Source: a virus
Length of the DNA stretch: 44,988 bases
Direction: 5' to 3' (one strand)
IMG/VR virus record: IMGVR_UViG_3300035161_000033
Coordinates: 1 to 44,988 of that record
Position numbers and translations under genes: made by a program. Shown here one piece after another: positions 38,419 through 44,988 of the stretch (positions within the stretch are counted from its first letter, which is position 1; every line of letters starts with the position of its first letter). Below the pieces are notes generated by a model. The model did not search any database, was not told the DNA's origin, and saw nothing but the letters and a program-made list of their open reading frames with translations.

Positions 38419-39798
38419 ATGCCAATCGCATACAACGCACCCTACGAAGACCCAAATTGGATGCGAGCCTATTTGGGCGGAATCGATGCCGCGAAGCAAT
38501 TTCAGGCGAATCAGGCGGCCCGGGCAATCCAGTGGCAAGGCACCCAGGAATACAATTCTTTGGTGCAAGGTGGCATGGATCCTCGGGAGGCTCTTCAACG
38601 TGTCGCGCCCCGGCTTTTCTTCAGTGACCCGCGAGCTCTGTCTGGCGCACTGCCTTCTTTGCTCACCCAGCCAGGTGGACTTTATACCGACCCGAGTGGC
38701 CGGCAATTTACCGTGGACAGATGGGGTGTGCCTCGAGCTCTCCCCCAAGAGCAACTTGGCTGGACTACCTATCAGGATCCCGATACTGGCCAGATCTTCA
38801 AGGTTCCAATCCAGCGTAATCAACCAACTCCGACTCAGACTGGGCCGGTTACGCCTCCGGTTGTGACGATGCCTGATGGCACTCAATATTTCGTTTCGCC
38901 TGGCAAACCTCCGCAACGGGTGATGCCGAATCCAAACGCAACTGTCCAGGTGCCCACGGGGCCGCTCGGGGTGAAAGTGCCGACGCCGACCGGTAAGTAC
39001 ATTCTCGATGTGGAAAAAGCCAAAGTCCAAGACAAGCTCTCCAGGTGGGAGCAGCTCGCCGGCAGAGTGGCTCGAGGTGAAAAGGAAAGCTGGCTCGCCA
39101 CCGATTACTTCACCAATCAGTTGAAGGCCATTGAGGCTGATTTGGCTGCCGAAGGTTGGTCCACAAACGGCACCCCGCTCCCGGGAACCGACCTGCACGA
39201 AAAGGTCTACGGCCAGCGTGGAGTCGCGCCGACCCCGGGCCAGAGTCCTTATCAATTAACGCCGCCGGCCGCTCCTGTTACTCCTCCAGCTGCTACCCCT
39301 GCGCCGGCAGGTCCACCAGCTCCAGTGCCAGTGCCTCAACCTGGAGGGGGTGTCTTTCCTTCTGCTCCCGGCAGGAGCTGGGTTCCTACTCCAACGCCAG
39401 GAATAATTGCGACGCAGCCCAGGACGGTTGTCACCACTCCTGCTCCAACGCCGGCTGCCCCGGCCCCGCCGACTCCGACGCCACCGCCTGGTGGCGGAAT
39501 CAATATCACACTGCCCAGGTATACGCCGACGCCGGCTACCGTCAGGCCGCCCACTCGAAACATCCAGCGACGGAGGCCGGATGGAACCTGGGAGCGGGTG
39601 CCAGGATCTGTCTCGAGGCAGGCGATGCAGCAGCACATCGAGCGCAACAAGAGAATGATCATCGAGCAGATTGGTCCACCTCCAGCTATCCAGCTGCCAG
39701 CCAACCAAGGCCTGTTCATCACTGCTGACGAGTTCAACAATCCGCGCTACGGGATCTTTAACATCCAAACCGGAGAGTTTGTAGGTTATGCCGACTAA
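38419..39798 (+). CDS. Pro-rich virion-type protein (459 aa)
   Basis: The ordered N-terminus (MPIAYNAPYEDPNWMRAYLG and KQFQANQAARAIQWQG) is followed by Pro/Thr/Ala-rich regions (about 135-180 and 275-375). Between them is a helical part (LDVEKAKVQDKLSRWEQLAG). The end is ordered again (ITADEFNNPRYGIFNIQTGEF). It overlaps the giant gene by 11 bases, so the two are probably translated together. It is likely a structural or ejected protein, with no known motif. Confidence 0.55.
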   Translation: MPIAYNAPYEDPNWMRAYLGGIDAAKQFQANQAARAIQWQGTQEYNSLVQGGMDPREALQRVAPRLFFSDPRALSGALPSLLTQPGGLYTDPSGRQFTVDRWGVPRALPQEQLGWTTYQDPDTGQIFKVPIQRNQPTPTQTGPVTPPVVTMPDGTQYFVSPGKPPQRVMPNPNATVQVPTGPLGVKVPTPTGKYILDVEKAKVQDKLSRWEQLAGRVARGEKESWLATDYFTNQLKAIEADLAAEGWSTNGTPLPGTDLHEKVYGQRGVAPTPGQSPYQLTPPAAPVTPPAATPAPAGPPAPVPVPQPGGGVFPSAPGRSWVPTPTPGIIATQPRTVVTTPAPTPAAPAPPTPTPPPGGGINITLPRYTPTPATVRPPTRNIQRRRPDGTWERVPGSVSRQAMQQHIERNKRMIIEQIGPPPAIQLPANQGLFITADEFNNPRYGIFNIQTGEFVGYAD

Positions 39799-42700
39799 AC
39801 CCGCGATTGACCCACTGGCAATTCGGTTTGATCAGCCGAATGTCATTCCAGGTCCACCAGGTGAAGAGTATACGCCTGGAGTGATTGATCAGTACTGGCC
39901 GACCAGTCCCGAGGAGCTGGCCCCTCCAACGCAACCAGTCCAACCTGCGCAACCTGGCCGCTATACACCATCCATCCAGAACGCGATCCCCATTCGGATG
40001 GGAACAGCCCCCGCGCAGCCAGTGCCATTGTTCCAGGTTCAACCAGGTGGACCACCGGCTTTGCCCGAAGAAGAGGCAGCGTGGCCGGATCCAGCTGAGC
40101 AATTGCCGATTGAGTCGTTGCCCAAAGGTTCTTTAGGGGCCGAGCAAGTATGGGATGAACAGCAGCAACGCTGGACCTGGCGCGAGCTGACTGAAGAGGA
40201 GCGCGAGGCAGGTGCAAGATACATTGGGCCGGCCAGGCCATGGAGCTTGTGGAGGTCTGCGAAAGGTCTTTTCCGAAATCTGTTCATTCCGATCCTGGGC
40301 AGCACCCAGGCTCAAATGGATGAGGACGCTCGCCGGTTCTTACAAGTCCATCCAGAAGACACCGACAAGTTTTTCGACAAGAAAGGCAATCTTACCACCA
40401 AGGGTGCCAACGCTTGGCGCAGTGCAATGCGTGGCATCGATCAGCTGCAGATGACAGCTTACGGTGTGGGAATGCTCTCGGCTGACCTGGTTGGTTTGAA
40501 AGTTCTGGCTGACCGGATGTATGAGGGGGTCAAGCAGCAGATGGAGGAGATCGAGGAAAATGCGCCAGAGGTGCCATCTCTTAAATCCATCAGCGAAGGT
40601 TACGAGTCAGGATTCAGGGATGTTGGCCCAAGGACACGCCGGCTGGCTGTTTATGGATCCCAGGCCTTTTTCGAGAATGTGCCTACGATGCTCATGACCA
40701 TGGGCGTTGGAGGCCTCGCCGGCCTGGCAGTCAAAAAGATCCTAAAGCGGCAGCTTTCCAAGAGAATTGTCGAGGAGGCTCTTTCGCGGGTGGCAATCAA
40801 GAAGGCCCAAGAGGCTGCAGCAAAAAAAGTCATGCTCGCCCAGACCGGTGGCGTCGTAGCGGCAGCAACTTTTCAAGAAGCCGGATCGATTTACGCCGAC
40901 ATGGCTAATGACGGGATCCGAGGCCCAGTCCCAGCCTTGGTTGCTGCAGCTGCTGCATTGCCTGCCGGATTTCTTGAAGGCATCACTCCATTACTTTTGA
41001 TCAGGAGGGTTGGGAACGAGCCCATCAAAGGTCCGATCGAGGCCTTGGTGCGCAGCACACTCGGCGAAGCCATCATGGAAAAGGGCATCGTCAAAATGGG
41101 GGTTGGTGGCTTTGAAGCTGCGATGTCCGAGGGTGTGACTGAGTACCTCCAGACAGCAATCGAGATCGCCGCCAGGCTTTCCCAGGATCCTGATGTCCAA
41201 GGTCGCTTTTGGGAGGCCTTCCTACAGGGTTACGACGTGCGGGAGGAGCTCAAGGAAGGCTTTGCCAAGGGATTCTTTGCTGGTGGTGGCATGGGGATGG
41301 GAGCAGGGGTCATTCAATCCTACGTGGATAAAGTTTCTGGTGAGGCCGAAAAACGTGCGCTCAGGCTCGGGGCTCAACATGCGATTGCCAATGCGAACAA
41401 GCCTCGAATGCAGCCGATCACTCTGCGCAAGAGTGACGGTGGCACCATGACCATTTTTGTTCCGGTCAATCCCAGTCCTACTGCTCAACCTCAATTGATG
41501 CCGGCGGTCCCAGGTGTGAGGGGTGCGGATGTGGTCAATCAGGCAATCGGAATGGGGCTGCCGGCCACGGCAGAAGCCCTTAACCGACCACGCTTTTTCA
41601 CCCGAGGTCAACCAATCCCAGGAATCGATATCCAAGCGGGTGCACAGATTGCACCGGAGTTCACGCCACGGCCGATGACGGCAACGGAGTGGGCGGCACG
41701 TCAGGCTGCCCCCGAAGTCTCCCCGGCGGCCCAGGCAGAGCCGGTTCCACCGGTCGCCCAGCCAACCCCGGCTGAAGAGGCAGAAGCAAGAGCTGCCCGA
41801 GAGGCCGCCGGGATCCCCGCTGAGCCCACTGAGCAAGCCCTCGGAGTGCAAAGCTACATCCAGAGGGATTATCCAGATCTGCAGAATTGGAGGGTGGTTA
41901 ACAGTCCAGCAGACTTTCCTGCCGAGGTTCTTCAAGATCTGAGGGAGCAGGGGATGAAACCTGAAAACATGGATGCCGTTTATTACAACGGCCAGGTCAT
42001 CTTCAATGCCGCCAATTTCCCGCTCGGGGATCCAGCCCTGGTCAGGCAGAAAGTGTTTCATGAGTCGGCCACTCATCTTGGGCTGAGAAGGACTCTTGGG
42101 GAGGCGCGGTTCAAGCGGCTATCAAAGCAGATCTATCGCAGCTTGAACGACAGTGAGCGAGCCCAAGTGGCGATCCAGAACAACCTGGACATCACCGACC
42201 CCGAAGTCGTGGGAGAGGAATGGCTGGCCTATGAGGCCGAGCGGATCCTTGGATTGGATGTGCCAGATTCGCTTTGGGGTAGAATCGCGGACAGCGTCCG
42301 ATCGGCTCTTCGCGCCCTTCGGATTCCGGTCAGGTTCAACGATCGGGAGCTGGCCAGGATCCTGAGTCGCGGATTTGAAGCAGCTCGCGGCCGGCCTGGT
42401 CGCAGGCTATATGCTACAACCCCTGCAACCCGCGCCTCTGCCGTTTCCGAATACGGCCCGGGCAGTCCGCTCGCACCGGTCAGCGAGATCCGCTACAGCG
42501 TAGCAGATGTTAGGAGAGCCACGCTCGAGGGTGTGAGGGAATACACTCCCGAGGTCAAAGGTTCGGAACTGGAGAATGCGTTCACGGCGGTCAAGAACAT
42601 CCTCTACATCGAGGCCGAAACTCTTTCGGATCTGATCCCGCCGGAAACCTCCTGGTGGCAGCCTACGGAGGGCATGTCTTTGATTGAATACGTGCGCCGA

Positions 42701-44988
42701 TTCTACTCTCCAGAGGGCATCGATCTCCTTCGCGAAACCTTTTCGCGTGACACGCCCCCCGGGTTCATCAGGACCAAGAAGGGCAAGCAAACCTGGAAGA
42801 TGATCAAAGCCGAATTGAACGAGGTGGACAAGGGCATGGCCAGTCCCAACTCGGGATTCGGTGCAACCTTCCTTGCCATGAACCGCAAGACCGGTGGTGT
42901 GTCCTGGGACTTCGGTCTGGGCACTTGTATGCCAACCGAGAATTGCATCGTCTGTTACGCAAAAGGCCTAAGTGATCCGACCGCTGGATCGAAAGCCAGG
43001 GTGCGTCATTCGATCGTGACAGCACTGCAGCCCGAGGCGGTCGGCGAGCTGGTGGCTCGATACATTCGGAACCGCCCCAAGGCCGACCAGGCCTTTCTCC
43101 GAGTCAACGGTGCTGGTGATACGACTTTTCCCTGGCAAGCCATCGCAGTGAACACGGCGATCCGAAACATGGATCGGCCAGTGCACATCTTCAGCCGGTC
43201 GCATGTGTCCCGGGCCCCCGGCACAGTCGGTTTGGATTCGATCATCAATGGGCAGTATGACCCCAACGATATCGAGAACGGCGTGGTGGTCTACAAGATG
43301 GGCTCGATCGACCGGCAGCTGGTCACCGAATACATCGACAAATACGGAATCGATTTCCTGAAGAACAACCTTCGCGACCGGGGGATCATTAACAGCTACC
43401 TGGTCAAGGATGTGGATGACATCCCAATTCTGCAGGATCTCAAGCGGCAGGGCGTTTTCATGGTCCTGCACATCAATAAGAAGAACAGCCTGGTCAAAGC
43501 CCTGCACGACGCCGGCATCCTGGCGAGCGCAGAGAATCCAGAGATGGTCACGCCTTCTTGCTACTGCGCATTGGAATCTGGTCCATTCTACAATGGCTGC
43601 GCGACTTGCCTGCTCGGCGGCGGTCCATGCTTTGCGATGGGAACCGCCATCGGCATGACTCCCCAAGGCCAGTTTTTCTACTTGCCGGATCTCTACGACG
43701 GGGCGATCGAACCGCCATCGGAGCAGCTGGTGGAAATGAGCCGAATTGGTGTCCGAGAGGATCGTGAGCAGGCTCTCCTCGATGCGGCCGCCAGGTCGTA
43801 TGCCATGGCCGCATCCAACCTCCAGGGATCCGTTGCCCAATGGAAGCGTGGCGACCTGCAGAGGGTCAAGGTGGAGAACCCGCGATCGCGGGAGCTGCTC
43901 TATTACGCTTCGACGCAGGAAGAGATCGACCAGGTGACGCAGCTGATCGCCGATTGGAGAGCGTTTGCCAAGACGCTCAAAAACTACACCAAGCAGTGGA
44001 AATCTCTGAGTGGTGACGAGCGGTACAAGGTGCGCCGGCAGATGAAGAAGGCTCTCACCATGGACCAGGCGGTCACCGAAGGCATCGCCGAGGCCAAACG
44101 CGCAGTGGAAGCGGCCAAACCGAAATATTCCATGCGGCCCAACGAGCCTGACCCGGGCACCATGGCCTATCCCGAGGAGGGACCGCCGGCAAACACTCCA
44201 GGCAGCGTCAAGGTGGCCCCGCCCAATAATCCCCTGATCACGGTGCCGGAACATGACAAAGAGTACCTCCTGCGCTACTCGATCAGCTGGATGGGCAAGG
44301 ATCCTTTGGACGTCCTCGAGCCGAAGCCCTTCTCCAATGAGGGCATGGAGCAAGCCATGCGCGAGCTCAAGCTCAATACCACGATCGAGGAGGCGATCGG
44401 CAAGCCTGATGCCGAGCTCATGGCCAATGTCCAGAGGCGCATGGATCGAGATCCCACCTGGGCCAGGAGCATCATCGAGCGCGAACGCCGGCGGCCTGGT
44501 TTTTTGGATGATGAGGAAACCATGGCGTTGGACCTGGTCGCACTCCAGGTTCGGCACAGAGTGCACTATCACTCCAAGAGGGCTGATGACCTGATCGAAG
44601 CTGGCAGGCCCGATGAGGCTTGGGGCGATCGCGCCACGGCCGACTCCTATGCGGCCGCCCTCGAGGAGCTCAAGAACATCAGCCGGCAGAGCGGCACCCT
44701 GGCCGGTCGCGCCTTCCGAGCTCGCCAACTGGCGGCCAGGTGGGACTTCACGGTCGATACCCTTTTCTACGAGAAACGCCGCGCCTCCCAATGGTCATCC
44801 CTAAGCAGAGAAGAACGCGCAAAGCTCTGGCAAGAGATGGAGCGCAAGGCTCGCAAGTACGACGAGCTGACCGCGCAGATCCAAGCTCAAGAAGCTGAGC
44901 AACGGCAGGCCGAGGTGGACCAGAAAGTGGACCAGGCTCGCCGGGATGCCGAAGATATCAATCCCGAGGTCATCGCCTATGCCAAGGA
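39788..44988 (+). CDS. Giant virion/polyvalent protein, partial: metallopeptidase motif and GP88-like domain
   Basis: From the ATG at 39788 the frame stays open to the window edge, at least 1,733 codons. Residues 1-90 are Pro-rich. Membrane-active-looking Gly-rich helices (TMLMTMGVGGLAGLAV near 300, LPAGFLEGITPLLLI near 390) fit an ejected protein. At 758-763 is HESATH, an HExxxH zinc-peptidase motif as seen in phage polyvalent proteins, followed by GEEWLAYEAERI, a possible third ligand. Residues about 1030-1290 resemble phage GP88: Cys1047-x5-Cys1053-x2-Cys1056-Tyr, then LRVNGAGDTT, then VHIFSRSH, then a second cysteine cluster near 1258-1281. The tail is charged and helical. It probably enters the host with DNA. 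The C-terminus is not seen. Confidence 0.8.
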   Translation, partial: MPTKPAIDPLAIRFDQPNVIPGPPGEEYTPGVIDQYWPTSPEELAPPTQPVQPAQPGRYTPSIQNAIPIRMGTAPAQPVPLFQVQPGGPPALPEEEAAWPDPAEQLPIESLPKGSLGAEQVWDEQQQRWTWRELTEEEREAGARYIGPARPWSLWRSAKGLFRNLFIPILGSTQAQMDEDARRFLQVHPEDTDKFFDKKGNLTTKGANAWRSAMRGIDQLQMTAYGVGMLSADLVGLKVLADRMYEGVKQQMEEIEENAPEVPSLKSISEGYESGFRDVGPRTRRLAVYGSQAFFENVPTMLMTMGVGGLAGLAVKKILKRQLSKRIVEEALSRVAIKKAQEAAAKKVMLAQTGGVVAAATFQEAGSIYADMANDGIRGPVPALVAAAAALPAGFLEGITPLLLIRRVGNEPIKGPIEALVRSTLGEAIMEKGIVKMGVGGFEAAMSEGVTEYLQTAIEIAARLSQDPDVQGRFWEAFLQGYDVREELKEGFAKGFFAGGGMGMGAGVIQSYVDKVSGEAEKRALRLGAQHAIANANKPRMQPITLRKSDGGTMTIFVPVNPSPTAQPQLMPAVPGVRGADVVNQAIGMGLPATAEALNRPRFFTRGQPIPGIDIQAGAQIAPEFTPRPMTATEWAARQAAPEVSPAAQAEPVPPVAQPTPAEEAEARAAREAAGIPAEPTEQALGVQSYIQRDYPDLQNWRVVNSPADFPAEVLQDLREQGMKPENMDAVYYNGQVIFNAANFPLGDPALVRQKVFHESATHLGLRRTLGEARFKRLSKQIYRSLNDSERAQVAIQNNLDITDPEVVGEEWLAYEAERILGLDVPDSLWGRIADSVRSALRALRIPVRFNDRELARILSRGFEAARGRPGRRLYATTPATRASAVSEYGPGSPLAPVSEIRYSVADVRRATLEGVREYTPEVKGSELENAFTAVKNILYIEAETLSDLIPPETSWWQPTEGMSLIEYVRRFYSPEGIDLLRETFSRDTPPGFIRTKKGKQTWKMIKAELNEVDKGMASPNSGFGATFLAMNRKTGGVSWDFGLGTCMPTENCIVCYAKGLSDPTAGSKARVRHSIVTALQPEAVGELVARYIRNRPKADQAFLRVNGAGDTTFPWQAIAVNTAIRNMDRPVHIFSRSHVSRAPGTVGLDSIINGQYDPNDIENGVVVYKMGSIDRQLVTEYIDKYGIDFLKNNLRDRGIINSYLVKDVDDIPILQDLKRQGVFMVLHINKKNSLVKALHDAGILASAENPEMVTPSCYCALESGPFYNGCATCLLGGGPCFAMGTAIGMTPQGQFFYLPDLYDGAIEPPSEQLVEMSRIGVREDREQALLDAAARSYAMAASNLQGSVAQWKRGDLQRVKVENPRSRELLYYASTQEEIDQVTQLIADWRAFAKTLKNYTKQWKSLSGDERYKVRRQMKKALTMDQAVTEGIAEAKRAVEAAKPKYSMRPNEPDPGTMAYPEEGPPANTPGSVKVAPPNNPLITVPEHDKEYLLRYSISWMGKDPLDVLEPKPFSNEGMEQAMRELKLNTTIEEAIGKPDAELMANVQRRMDRDPTWARSIIERERRRPGFLDDEETMALDLVALQVRHRVHYHSKRADDLIEAGRPDEAWGDRATADSYAAALEELKNISRQSGTLAGRAFRARQLAARWDFTVDTLFYEKRRASQWSSLSREERAKLWQEMERKARKYDELTAQIQAQEAEQRQAEVDQKVDQARRDAEDINPEVIAYAK

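Noticed and set aside
42968-44791. 607-codon minus-strand open frame
   Set aside because: It lies antisense to the giant plus-strand frame, which has recognisable motifs and normal protein character. The minus reading is a His/Leu/Asp-rich shadow.

Overview
This window is most likely part of a tailed bacteriophage genome. It carries a phage replication and recombination module, a portal, scaffold-like and capsid-like gene series, a large terminase, and tail genes of podovirus character, followed by a giant virion-type protein. I saw no rRNA, tRNA or integrase, and no bacterial housekeeping genes. The host cannot be named. Signal peptides, a lipoprotein-type leader and heptosyltransferase-like and pyruvyltransferase-like genes point to a Gram-negative host. 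Several late genes lack a clear Shine-Dalgarno (SD) sequence.

Layout. (1) 13.4 kb down to 0.1 kb, minus strand: early operon. In transcription order it encodes a ribbon-helix-helix protein, an excisionase-like HTH protein, a RecT-like annealing protein, a PD-(D/E)XK exonuclease with four cysteines, a DUF669-like protein, an SF2 helicase, a sulfotransferase, a DHH phosphoesterase, several small unknown proteins, an AEP primase-helicase, a HAD phosphatase and more small proteins. Many genes overlap by ATGA. (2) 4.14-5.65 kb, inside that operon: about 1.5 kb with no convincing gene, in which the dinucleotide GC recurs every 5 (sometimes 6) bases. This is the oddest part of the window and the best candidate for an undescribed element. 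(3) 13.4-13.57 kb: divergent control region with a perfect 15-base palindrome. (4) 13.57-14.28 kb, plus: a zinc-finger protein and an HTH protein. (5) 14.26-19.85 kb, mixed strands: a VRR-NUC nuclease, then a glycan-modification cassette with an FkbM methyltransferase, a glycosyltransferase, a fused GT-A/GT9 glycosyltransferase, a polysaccharide pyruvyl transferase-like protein and a second methyltransferase.

(6) 19.93-30.64 kb, plus: head and fibre genes. These are the portal, a scaffold-like protein, a terminator plus a structured leader, the major capsid protein, and a run of small genes built from a repeated cysteine module, mixed with fibre-like proteins. Two of the proteins carry export signals. 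(7) 30.65-32.43 kb, minus: the large terminase, inverted between two blocks of plus-strand late genes. (8) 32.5-45 kb, plus: a tail hub/nozzle-like protein, a cysteine-rich Ig-like protein, an adaptor-like protein, two disordered virion-type proteins, and the first 1,733 codons of a giant open frame that leaves the window. The giant protein has an HExxxH metallopeptidase motif and a GP88-like cysteine domain.

How it may work together (inference): the early operon supplies priming, unwinding, strand annealing and nucleotide or oligonucleotide turnover. The glycan cassette probably alters the host surface or a virion glycan. The late genes build a short-tailed particle that may carry the giant protein into the next host. 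No DNA polymerase, endolysin or small terminase was recognised here.
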